Of a DNA stretch of 11,176 nt, positions 1 to 5,344 are shown piece after piece. The first letter of the stretch is position 1. The number at the start of each line of letters is the position of its first letter. The position numbers and the translations under genes were made by a program. The DNA lies in contig CAJCHQ010000777.1 in the NCBI GenBank assembly GCA_903970295.1, forward strand, positions 1 through 11,176, in the 5' to 3' direction. The notes below the pieces were generated by a model. It was given only the letters and a program-made list of their open reading frames with translations, was not told the origin of the DNA and ran no database searches. The stretch is from Bryobacterales bacterium (GTDB lineage: Bacteria > Cyanobacteriota > Vampirovibrionia > Obscuribacterales > Obscuribacteraceae).

Positions 1-491
1 GGCAAGATTCGTCGCCTGTATTGAACCTGGACGCTGGGCATCGTCGTTGAATCGCAAAGTAATTGCACCAAATCTGTTTGACTCATCAATGTGTCGAGTA
101 CCTGGATCGGCACCAAACCATGAGCCCGCGCTGTTTCGAAACGAGTTTTTCTGAGCAGCTTTTTCATCGTCTCCAGAGGTATTTTGCCGCCACCGTCGGC
201 CGCGGCTGCATTGAGCTCTTCCAGCATCGAACAATCGCCCAAGCCCTTTCCGAAGCACGACGAGAACCAAAACAATGCTTCGTCTAAATTGAGGGCCAAT
301 TGACAAGGAGCCTTATGCCAGTCGACAACCAGTGAGGCAAAGTTGGTCTTTGCTGCCTTCTGGTCAAATTGACGCGGTGTTGCTTTTGCCAGGGGGAGAT
401 TCGCTCGCCAAGTGGCTGCGAACCAATTAACTGGATCCCAATCAACTTGCTCTGTTCCAGCATGAGTCAAGTTGCTTGCGGTTTTAGGCAT
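1..491 (-). CDS. Hypothetical protein, N-terminal 163 codons (runs off left edge)
   Basis: An open frame reads from an ATG at 491 leftward to the window edge without a stop, giving 163 codons plus two bases. A clear ribosome site, AAGGAG, lies five bases before the ATG, which fixes the start. The protein begins MPKTASNLTHAG and has a Trp-rich early part (DWDPVNWFAATW, then VVDWHKAP), then an LDEALFWFSSCFGKGLGD stretch, an Ala/Gly-rich turn and a basic helix (ETMKKLLRKTRFETARAH). No signal peptide or membrane segment is visible, so it is probably cytoplasmic. I do not recognise the family and assign no function. It is transcribed away from the vWA/TPR genes, with the CGGGTG-rich region between. 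Frames on the plus strand over this stretch lack comparable start signals and look like shadows. Confidence 0.72.
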   Translation of the reverse strand, partial: MPKTASNLTHAGTEQVDWDPVNWFAATWRANLPLAKATPRQFDQKAAKTNFASLVVDWHKAPCQLALNLDEALFWFSSCFGKGLGDCSMLEELNAAAADGGGKIPLETMKKLLRKTRFETARAHGLVPIQVLDTLMSQTDLVQLLCDSTTMPSVQVQYRRRIL

Positions 492-515
492 TGTTTCTCC
501 TTGAGATCCAGTCGA

Positions 516-601
516 CATTCCGGGTGCAGATTTTTTGAGTCGGGTGCAAAATTCATGTTTTTCACCCGGATGTTTTAGCTGAAGTTTTGACCAGTCGGGT
601 G
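516..601. promoter_or_regulatory. Cluster of CGGGTG motifs with hairpin, candidate operator/leader
   Basis: CGGGTG occurs at 521-526, 541-546 and 596-601, and inverted at 563-568. The first two lie exactly 20 bases apart within longer matches (CGGGTGCAGA, CGGGTGCAAA). The second and fourth extend to AGTCGGGTG (538-546 and 593-601). Copies 541-546 and 563-568 pair as a 6-bp GC-rich stem. After one mismatch the stem continues with four A-T pairs down to a small loop (541-568). The cluster lies 25-110 bases in front of the minus-strand gene starting at 491 and upstream of the plus-strand vWA gene. Spaced direct and inverted copies suggest a regulator binding site, or a 5' leader hairpin for the minus gene. 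No regulator can be named. Confidence 0.4.
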
Positions 602-699
602 ATAATTGAGGATTTTCCTCCCGTCCTGAACACTATATGCCCGAGACGCCCCGCGGCCCCGAACCTCCCTAATCCTGCTTTAAGCGCCTCGTCGGTGGC

Positions 700-712
700 G
701 TCTCGCCTGACA
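700..712 (+). repeat. 13-bp direct repeat GTCTCGCCTGACA, copy 1 (before vWA gene)
   Basis: This exact 13-mer recurs at 1855-1867. Including the preceding GGT, 16 of 19 positions agree between 694-712 and 1849-1867. Copy 1 ends 15 bases before the GTG at 728, the first possible start of the vWA frame. Copy 2 ends 16 bases before the TPR start. Confidence 0.55.
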
Positions 713-766
713 ACGGAACAGTAATGGGTGGCAGGCGTCTGTTTTAAAAGATTCTATTGGTGCCGA

Positions 767-1771
767 ATGCAGAAATCGTTCCTTGTGCTGATGCTTGTCG
801 CGCTGCTGGGCTGCGTGTCGCAAGCGCAGGCTCAGCGCTTGAAGAGGACGGATGCGGTGACAGGCTCAAACCCTAGCTCGACCGAGGCGGTGGGCTCGGA
901 GTCGCTACCTCCTGGCGCCAGTCCTGGAAGTGGATTGTCTTTAAGAGGAATAAACGATGCGCAGGAGACGCCCAGTCCTGCATCCTCGATGTCCCCAGCA
1001 TCGGACACACCGCCTTCGTATTCTCAATCGCCGGCGTCGTATTCTCAATCGACCGCGATGAACGCAAAAGCTGAACCCGAGTTTTCCCGGCAACGAACTG
1101 CCGTTCGAATTCAGTCGGCACCGGTTTTAGGCGTTACGCAAAATGATTTGCAGTTGCTTGCCCATCACGACATCATTTTGATGATCGACAAATCCTCATC
1201 TATGAAAGAAAGAGATTGCCCCGGCGGTTTGAGTCGCTGGGAATGGTGCCAACAGCAAACTATGAACTTGAGTCGAGCGACATCGGGACTGTTGCCGGAT
1301 GGATTAAGCGTCGTGCTCTTTTCGACTGGCAGTCATGTATTTACGAAAGTCAGTATGAGCGACATTCCGCGCATCTTCACCTCTTACTCTCCTGGCGGTT
1401 TTACCAACGAATCGGGTGCGGTTGATCGAGTTTTCACTGATTATTTTCAACGGCGTGAGGGCGCTCACACTAAAATCAAGCCGCTTTTGATCGCAGTCAT
1501 TACAGACGGATTGCCCACCGATCCGCACGGACTTCGCGATGTAATCATTGATGCCACGAAAAACGTTCATCCGGGCGACATGAAAATGACTTTCCTACAA
1601 GTTGGCTCCGACCCTAAAGGCATCTACTTTGTCAGAGAGATGGACCAGCAATTGGTCAGCGAAGGTGCGGCATTTGACATGGTATCCAGCAAAACCTTCC
1701 CAGATTTGCTGCGAGGGGGCGGCTTGACCAAAGCGTTGGTTGATTGCATAACCGAACATGGCAGTCGCTAA
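767..1771 (+). CDS. Exported von Willebrand factor type A domain protein
   Basis: The frame is open from just after a TAA at 722. A GTG at 728 is possible, but the ATG at 767 directly begins a hydrophobic export signal (MQKSFLVLMLVALLGCV), so I prefer it. Residue numbers below count from 728. LLGC (Cys29) could be a lipobox, and AQA (33-35) offers a signal peptidase I site, so the mature protein is periplasmic, secreted or lipid-anchored. Residues 36-135 are a Ser/Pro-rich linker with a duplicated SYSQSPA/SYSQSTA heptad. From about 146 a vWA domain carries a full MIDAS metal site: D154-x-S156-x-S158, T226 in GGFTNE, and D260 in ITDG. By family analogy it binds a protein ligand through a divalent cation. 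The partner is unknown. A Cys pair (164, 174) could form a disulfide. The downstream TPR gene may belong to the same unit. No convincing Shine-Dalgarno is seen at either start. Confidence 0.85.
   Translation: MQKSFLVLMLVALLGCVSQAQAQRLKRTDAVTGSNPSSTEAVGSESLPPGASPGSGLSLRGINDAQETPSPASSMSPASDTPPSYSQSPASYSQSTAMNAKAEPEFSRQRTAVRIQSAPVLGVTQNDLQLLAHHDIILMIDKSSSMKERDCPGGLSRWEWCQQQTMNLSRATSGLLPDGLSVVLFSTGSHVFTKVSMSDIPRIFTSYSPGGFTNESGAVDRVFTDYFQRREGAHTKIKPLLIAVITDGLPTDPHGLRDVIIDATKNVHPGDMKMTFLQVGSDPKGIYFVREMDQQLVSEGAAFDMVSSKTFPDLLRGGGLTKALVDCITEHGSR
1016..1051 (+). repeat. Short tandem duplication inside vWA linker
   Basis: The 15-mer TCGTATTCTCAATCG occurs at 1016-1030 and 1037-1051, a 21-base period that keeps the reading frame and duplicates a SYSQSxA heptapeptide in the disordered linker. 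It is likely a replication-slippage product and a length-variable linker. Confidence 0.6.
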
Positions 1772-1833
1772 ATTTGAGTAAAATTGGGCCTTGCGAGTTC
1801 GATCAATCGCCGCTCTGCGGTGAATCGGACATC

Positions 1834-1842
1834 TGTCATAAT
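1834..1842 (+). promoter_or_regulatory. Candidate extended -10 promoter before TPR gene
   Basis: TGT followed by CATAAT (1837-1842) matches an extended -10 element at five of six core positions. No good -35 hexamer lies at 16-18 bases. Transcription would start near 1849, giving a leader of about 35 bases before the ATG at 1884. A small hairpin (CTGTC 1853-1857 with GACAG 1864-1868), overlapping the 13-bp repeat, would sit in this leader. Confidence 0.35.
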
Positions 1843-1854
1843 AGTGAAGGTCCT

Positions 1855-1867
1855 GTCTCGCCTGACA
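1855..1867 (+). repeat. 13-bp direct repeat GTCTCGCCTGACA, copy 2 (before TPR gene)
   Basis: This copy is identical to 700-712. It overlaps a 5-bp stem (CTGTC/GACAG, 1853-1868) and ends 16 bases before the TPR start codon. Neither neighbouring start has a normal Shine-Dalgarno, so the element might act in expression, but that is inference. Confidence 0.55.
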
Positions 1868-1883
1868 GACTTTTCCTAAACTC

Positions 1884-2948
1884 ATGTACAGCACGCCTAA
1901 GTTGCAAACTGCCATGCAAGTTCTTGCTAAGCAAGAGCACGAACTTGGTTTGGATCATCCTGAGCTGATTCGAAATTTAGATGCCGTAGCTGAAATCTCT
2001 CATGCTCTCAGTCGATACGATGAGGCAGAAAGCTTCTACCGGCGAGTGCTGCGATTAAAGCGGCAATTACCGGGGCACTCCAAAGAGGATCTGTTGCGCA
2101 GTCTTCATCGACTTGCTGTGCTTTATCGGATTCAAGAGAAGTTCGATCTCGCTGAAGACGTCTATCTCGATGCGTTGACGCTGGCTGAAACACTGTATGG
2201 ACCTGATCATAATGAAGTAGCGACGCGACTGAACTTTCTGGCCGGACTGTACAATGCTCGCGGAGACTATGCAAAATCTGAGAAGTGCATACTGCGTTCC
2301 CTGAAAATTTACCAAACTAATTTAGGCACCGAGAGTTACGCAACTGGGCTTTGCCTACTCGGTCTGTCAGTGATTTGCGTGCATGAAAACAAGCACGGTG
2401 AGGCTCAAACCTACTTTGCTAAAGCTAATGATATTTTGCACAGCGATCTGAATCTTGGTCTATCCGGCCGTCTGATTTCGCTGGCGATGGTTTATTTTAG
2501 GCAAGAAAGATATGTGGAAGCGGAAGTACTATTGCGCCACGCTCTCGTCTTGGACGAAGAATCGCTCTGGAGCTATCATCCGCTCGTGCCGGCAAGCTTG
2601 CAAATTCTGGGAGATCTGTGTGCCGCCCAAGGCTTGTTTATCGAAGCCGAATTTGCGTATCAAAGCGCGATCGAAAAGCAAATCAATGGTTTGGGTGAAC
2701 ATCAGGCGGCTTTAATGGATAGTCTGGAAAAGTTGGCCAGATTCTACACAGCGAGAGAGCGCCTCGAGGATGCCGCACCGTTAATCGAACGCGCGGTTGC
2801 GATCGCATTCGAGTTGTTTGGACCGGCCGATGTGCGCACGTCTAATTGGTTGAATAAATGCGCCATGTTGAATGACCGACTGGGTTTGGTGCAGAAAGCC
2901 ACAGCTTTGCGTCTTCAAGCGACAGAAATACAGCGCAGATCGAGCTAG
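1884..2948 (+). CDS. Tetratricopeptide (TPR) repeat protein, kinesin-light-chain-like
   Basis: This 354-residue protein is built almost entirely of TPR units about 42 residues apart. Equivalent leucines fall near 33, 75, 117, 159, 200, 241, 283 and 325, with A-x-x-Y/F helix-B signatures (YDEAESFYRRVL, FDLAEDVYLDAL, YAKSEKCILRSL, FIEAEFAYQSAI). The linkers (LGLDHPE, YGPDHNE, LGEHQAA, FGPADVR) resemble the LGPDHP linkers of the kinesin-light-chain/TPR_12 group. Such proteins are protein-binding scaffolds. The partner here is unknown, though the adjacent vWA protein is the obvious candidate. No signal peptide is seen, so it is probably cytoplasmic unless the start is wrong. An in-frame TGA at 1863 excludes an earlier start. 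The frame opens in the middle of a repeat (MQVLAKQEHELGLDHPE is a helix B plus linker without its helix A), so the N-terminus may be shortened. There is no Shine-Dalgarno. Confidence 0.85.
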   Translation: MYSTPKLQTAMQVLAKQEHELGLDHPELIRNLDAVAEISHALSRYDEAESFYRRVLRLKRQLPGHSKEDLLRSLHRLAVLYRIQEKFDLAEDVYLDALTLAETLYGPDHNEVATRLNFLAGLYNARGDYAKSEKCILRSLKIYQTNLGTESYATGLCLLGLSVICVHENKHGEAQTYFAKANDILHSDLNLGLSGRLISLAMVYFRQERYVEAEVLLRHALVLDEESLWSYHPLVPASLQILGDLCAAQGLFIEAEFAYQSAIEKQINGLGEHQAALMDSLEKLARFYTARERLEDAAPLIERAVAIAFELFGPADVRTSNWLNKCAMLNDRLGLVQKATALRLQATEIQRRSS

Positions 2949-3760
2949 GTTGAGATGACGGCGGATGTCGCCTTTTTGACCGAAAAGTTTCCCAATACTT
3001 CGTTTGCCAATGCTTCGTCTCTCAATACTTCGTCTTCTGAGACTTCCCGGTCGAATGCTTCTTGTGCCAATGCTTCGTCTTGCAAAGCGAGCGCCATGGC
3101 TAATTTATTTTTGAATGTGCTCAGGCAAGCGATTGCGACCAGGATGCCGATCGGAATCCAGCTGCGCATAATCCAGTCCGGCTCATGCGAGAGGGCCAAG
3201 CACGATAATTGCAGCGCGCCTGGAAGCGCCAACCCGAGCGCAATGCCTTGTTCTGCAAACTCCGGTATCGCTTGATCGCCGGGCAGACGCTCGTTGATGA
3301 ACTGTCGCAAGTTGCCAAAAATAATTAGATACCAACTGGCTGACATAACAATTACTAGTGGTACCGCTGGCAATATCATTAAAGAAATTGCTGTTTGCCC
3401 AAATGTATGCAGCGCTAAAGTGCAAGCTACAAGAAAATAATTGAGAGGATGGCTTCCCAGGCAAGCGCTGATCAACCATGTTCGTCGCGGTAATACCTCC
3501 AATTCTGGTTGAAGTCTGCGCGCGGCTGATTCCAATTTATAAGTGCAAGCGATCCAACTTGCCCAGGCCAAACACATAGCCAAATGAAACGCCGGAGAGG
3601 ATTGATAAGATGGTGCGATGAGCAATGCTGGCACTGTCATTGCTACACTGAGCCAGGTTCTGGGCAGATAGTGATTGGCAAGTTTAAGGCGGCATTCGAG
3701 CGCATGGTCTAATTTGTACAAAGCATCACCTCCGCTAAAGTCAAAGGCTCTTGCTGCCAT
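2945..3760 (-). CDS. Polytopic membrane protein with acidic pentapeptide-repeat tail
   Basis: A 271-residue protein of unknown family. About six hydrophobic segments are visible, near residues 33-50, 56-73, 105-120, 122-148, 172-191 and 200-216. The hydrophilic N-terminus (MAARAFDFSGGDALYKLDHA) and the tail are probably cytoplasmic. The tail from about 228 is a run of five-residue units: DEALA, QEAFD, REVSE, DEVLR, DEALA, NEVLG. It is strongly acidic and likely helical, encoded by 15-bp DNA repeats. The ATG at 3760 overlaps the end of the upstream membrane-protein gene by 20 bases, so the two are probably co-transcribed and translationally coupled; no separate ribosome site is seen. Its TAG stop shares a CTAG with the stop of the converging TPR gene. 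No catalytic motif is recognised. Confidence 0.72.
   Translation of the reverse strand: MAARAFDFSGGDALYKLDHALECRLKLANHYLPRTWLSVAMTVPALLIAPSYQSSPAFHLAMCLAWASWIACTYKLESAARRLQPELEVLPRRTWLISACLGSHPLNYFLVACTLALHTFGQTAISLMILPAVPLVIVMSASWYLIIFGNLRQFINERLPGDQAIPEFAEQGIALGLALPGALQLSCLALSHEPDWIMRSWIPIGILVAIACLSTFKNKLAMALALQDEALAQEAFDREVSEDEVLRDEALANEVLGNFSVKKATSAVIST
2991..3095 (-). repeat. Degenerate 15-bp tandem repeats (pentapeptide coding)
   Basis: Seven consecutive 15-base units can be laid out from 2991. The core units resemble GCCAATGCTTCGTCT (3006-3020 and 3066-3080 are identical), with CCCAATACTTCGTTT, CTCAATACTTCGTCT and TCGAATGCTTCTTGT as variants. The unit at 3036-3050 is more diverged and the last (3081-3095) barely recognisable. 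On the minus strand they encode xE(A/V)Lx pentapeptides in the C-terminal tail of the membrane protein. Identical units separated by diverged ones suggest past slippage or unequal exchange followed by drift. Confidence 0.75.
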
Positions 3761-4325
3761 TGGTGATTATGAAGTTGCCAACTTCGTAAATTATTGCGGG
3801 CACTGCGCCGACGACGAATGCCGAATTAAGCGCTTTCCTGAGTGGATGCCTGCGGATTGCTTTTTCCTGGACAGCCTGCCAAATTCGAATGCCAAGCATA
3901 GCCAAGAATGCCAGAAAGGTTGCCACTCCAACCAGGTCTCGGCTTCTGTTATAGGCAAAATCTTGGCTGGGACCTACCTCATTGCATTGACCGTAAGCGG
4001 GATCTACACCGGCCCCTATCAATCCATTCGATGAGTTAAATGGTACAGCCGCCGCAATTTGCTGGTGCTCTTGATTTTCAGAAAAGGCATTGCGAGCGGC
4101 TAGGGTGAATTGCGCGAAACCATCATTCGAAAGCGTTGTAAGAATGCTCTGTGAGAACGTGTTCAAACTGTATCCTTGCCAAACAGGAGCCGCCGTCAAT
4201 GCCGCAATCGCAGACGAATCGAACCAGATTAACGGTAGGATGACGAAAGGAGTAGCGACGAGAACGAGATTGTGCGTGATGCGTTTTCGCGGCGAAGCGA
4301 ATTTATAGATTTCTGTAGTTGACAT
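3741..4325 (-). CDS. Hypothetical membrane protein, three predicted membrane segments
   Basis: A 194-residue protein of unrecognised family. It has a basic N-terminus (SPRKRITHN), a first membrane segment near 18-36 and a large polar domain of about 90 residues (40-129). The domain contains NQEHQQIAAA, a single Cys (114) and a GAGVDPAYGQC segment. Two further segments lie near 131-148 and 166-186, separated by the basic loop RIWQAVQEKAIRRHPLRK. By the positive-inside rule, that loop and the N-terminus would be cytoplasmic and the central domain outside. The ATG at 4325 is the only plausible start, since an in-frame TGA about 55 bases upstream is followed by no other start codon. GGAAGG about 15 bases away is too distant to be a good ribosome site. 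It is first in a two-gene unit with the overlapping downstream membrane-protein gene, and the Flp pilin lies upstream on the same strand. Confidence 0.7.
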   Translation of the reverse strand: MSTTEIYKFASPRKRITHNLVLVATPFVILPLIWFDSSAIAALTAAPVWQGYSLNTFSQSILTTLSNDGFAQFTLAARNAFSENQEHQQIAAAVPFNSSNGLIGAGVDPAYGQCNEVGPSQDFAYNRSRDLVGVATFLAFLAMLGIRIWQAVQEKAIRRHPLRKALNSAFVVGAVPAIIYEVGNFIITNGSKSL

Positions 4326-4410
4326 TTTTGCTGACCAGAACCTTCCAGAGCCAGAGCCGACCCAATGTCCGCTTCCGGCTCAGGTGAATGAGGTGAATTT
4401 GAGTTCAACG

Positions 4411-4438
4411 ATTATGAGGAATGCGCAGCAAATAACAA
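4411..4438 (-). promoter_or_regulatory. Candidate promoter for the two membrane-protein genes
   Basis: On the minus strand, TTGTTA (4438-4433, four of six matches to TTGACA) is followed after 16 bases by CATAAT (4416-4411, five of six matches to TATAAT). The start would be near 4404, about 80 bases before the ATG at 4325. This would separate transcription of the membrane pair from the pilin. Confidence 0.4.
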
Positions 4439-4535
4439 TTCGCAATATTCGCAGGCTATGCGCAGATCATCACTGAAGACGAGAGGCATGAATGTGCATG
4501 GAGGTTTGAACGATGCCATCAAACAACTCTAATCA

Positions 4536-4569
4536 ATTAGAGCTCTGGCATTAGATCCAGAGCTCTAAT
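4536..4569 (-). terminator. Strong 13-bp dyad downstream of pilin, probable terminator or 3' stabiliser
   Basis: ATTAGAGCTCTGG (4536-4548) pairs perfectly with CCAGAGCTCTAAT (4557-4568/9) around an 8-base loop. It begins about 20 bases past the pilin stop, where a terminator or 3'-end hairpin is expected. The bases after it on the minus strand (TGATTAGAGTTG) are not a proper U-run, so classical intrinsic termination is uncertain. A further CTCTAAT at 4527-4533 can compete for pairing with the adjacent ATTAGAG. Confidence 0.6.
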
Positions 4570-4590
4570 AAATTGGTAAGTGTTTCAGCG

Positions 4591-4791
4591 CTATGAACCA
4601 GCGTTGGCGGCGCCAGCCGAGAGATTGTTCAACTGCCGAACAACGGAACTGAATGCGGCGCAGATGGCGCCTCTCAGGGCACCTTGAGTAATCGAGAAAA
4701 CCAGTGCAACGAGAATGGCGACGAACGCCAGGATGGCACCATATTCGGTTATGCCCTGCCCTGATTCGTCATTGATGAACCGATTAATCAT
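4591..4791 (-). CDS. Flp/Fap family type IVb pilin precursor
   Basis: A 66-residue prepilin. A short polar leader (MINRFINDESG) is followed by QGITEYGAILAFVAILVALVFSI, which matches the Flp prepilin signature G-x4-E-Y then a hydrophobic helix. Prepilin peptidase would cut after the Gly of DESG, leaving about 55 residues. The tail ends in a small Ala/Gly/Asn-rich region and carries one Cys. The ATG at 4791 is chosen over the in-frame TTG at 4809 because the G-rich ribosome site AGGGGGG sits six bases before it and the leader length is then typical. Flp pilins are assembled by Tad machinery and serve in adhesion. No Tad ATPase, TadC, secretin or prepilin peptidase lies in this window, so the machinery must be elsewhere. 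Gene order suggests possible co-transcription with the small peptide upstream. Confidence 0.9.
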   Translation of the reverse strand: MINRFINDESGQGITEYGAILAFVAILVALVFSITQGALRGAICAAFSSVVRQLNNLSAGAANAGS

Positions 4792-4840
4792 GAGACGCCC
4801 CCCTGTCAAAATGCCACGCTCTAAAATTCAGTCTTTTTTT

Positions 4841-4846
4841 AGTATA
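4841..4846 (-). promoter_or_regulatory. Candidate -10 element before pilin
   Basis: TATACT (4846-4841 on the minus strand) matches the -10 consensus at five of six positions and would start transcription about 45 bases before the pilin ATG. No recognisable -35 lies at the usual distance, and the surrounding DNA is AT-rich, so this is weak. Confidence 0.3.
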
Positions 4847-5055
4847 TATGCTCAAGCGAAGAATTGGTTGTATCGTGCCGAACAATCGACCAACCCGGGC
4901 GTGGGTTAGTTTTACCGCTTACACTTACCGCATGGGCCCACTGCCAGTCGGGCTCGCACAATCGCTTCCGTCTTCACTCGCAGTGAAAAAATTGGGCCTC
5001 AGACTTCCAGTTACGTGCCTCACTACAAGCGGACATCATGGCCCTTCTAGCAAGT

Positions 5056-5145
5056 TCAACCACGAGAACTCAAGGCGAAAAGACAGCAGTATATGACGAC
5101 TGCCAGAACGTATAAAGACAGCAACGAAATGAGCATTTGAGTCAT
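5056..5145 (-). CDS. Candidate 29-residue single-span membrane peptide
   Basis: This short frame encodes MTQMLISLLSLYVLAVVIYC followed by CLFALSSRG and a stop. It is one hydrophobic helix of about 21 residues with a short polar N-terminus and a basic C-terminus, like known small membrane regulators of transporters or envelope complexes. It resembles no family firmly. An AGGGGGG ribosome site lies seven bases before the ATG, within an ACAGGGGGG string identical to the one before the pilin. A promoter-like sequence sits about 110 bases upstream on the same strand. Against it: the frame is very short, and hydrophobic short frames arise by chance. It lies 264 bases upstream of the pilin and may be transcribed with it. 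Confidence 0.45.
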   Translation of the reverse strand: MTQMLISLLSLYVLAVVIYCCLFALSSRG

Positions 5146-5251
5146 GCCCTCACCCCCCTGTGTGAGACAAAGCCACCGCCGAGAATGCCGCCCGGTCAAT
5201 CCGAGATCTCAGAGGAAGTTTTGCTCGATTTAAATCAATACCAACACTTTC

Positions 5252-5280
5252 AGTATAGGGATGTAGGCCAATCCGGTAAA
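5252..5280 (-). promoter_or_regulatory. Candidate sigma-70-type promoter for small peptide and pilin
   Basis: On the minus strand TTTACC (5280-5275, four of six) and TATACT (5257-5252, five of six) are separated by exactly 17 bases. Transcription would start near 5245, about 100 bases before the candidate small peptide. It is the best-spaced promoter in the 4792-5344 stretch, which holds no long gene. Confidence 0.5.
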
Positions 5281-5285
5281 TACTC

Positions 5286-5320
5286 AAAAACGCGTAAGCG
5301 AATCTAGCTGAAACGCTTTT
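5286..5320 (-). terminator. Weak terminator candidate after FAD oxidoreductase
   Basis: About 25-60 bases past the oxidoreductase stop, the minus strand reads AAAAGCGT, then 17 bases, then ACGCGTTTTT. AAAA and GCGT can pair with ACGC and TTTT around one bulged G, ending in a run of T. An alternative inner stem AAGCG/CGCTT also exists. The stem is short and imperfect. Confidence 0.3.
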
Positions 5321-5344
5321 CATGCGAGGCTTTTCGAGACCTGG

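Noticed and set aside
63..578. Two plus-strand open frames (63-287 and 369-578)
   Set aside because: Both mostly overlie the minus-strand gene at 1-491, lack ribosome sites and encode Cys/Arg-rich composition typical of antisense shadows.
606..639. Promoter TTGAGG...TATATG for the vWA gene
   Set aside because: The spacing of 22 bases is too long for a sigma-70-type promoter, and no better -35 is present.
2955..3275. Plus-strand frame with NASSx/NTSSx repeats
   Set aside because: It is the complementary reading of the 15-bp repeats. The minus-strand frame is longer, overlaps its upstream partner and has coherent membrane helices.
4973..4987. TTCACT-CGC-AGTGAA hairpin next to an A-run, possible terminator
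   Set aside because: The A/T run is on the wrong side: A after the stem on the plus strand, T before it on the minus strand. The stem is only six pairs.
4967..5027. Second tiny minus-strand frame (about 21 codons, starts MMSACSEARN) between the small peptide and the pilin
   Set aside because: There is an AAGGG near its ATG, but it is polar, very short and featureless.
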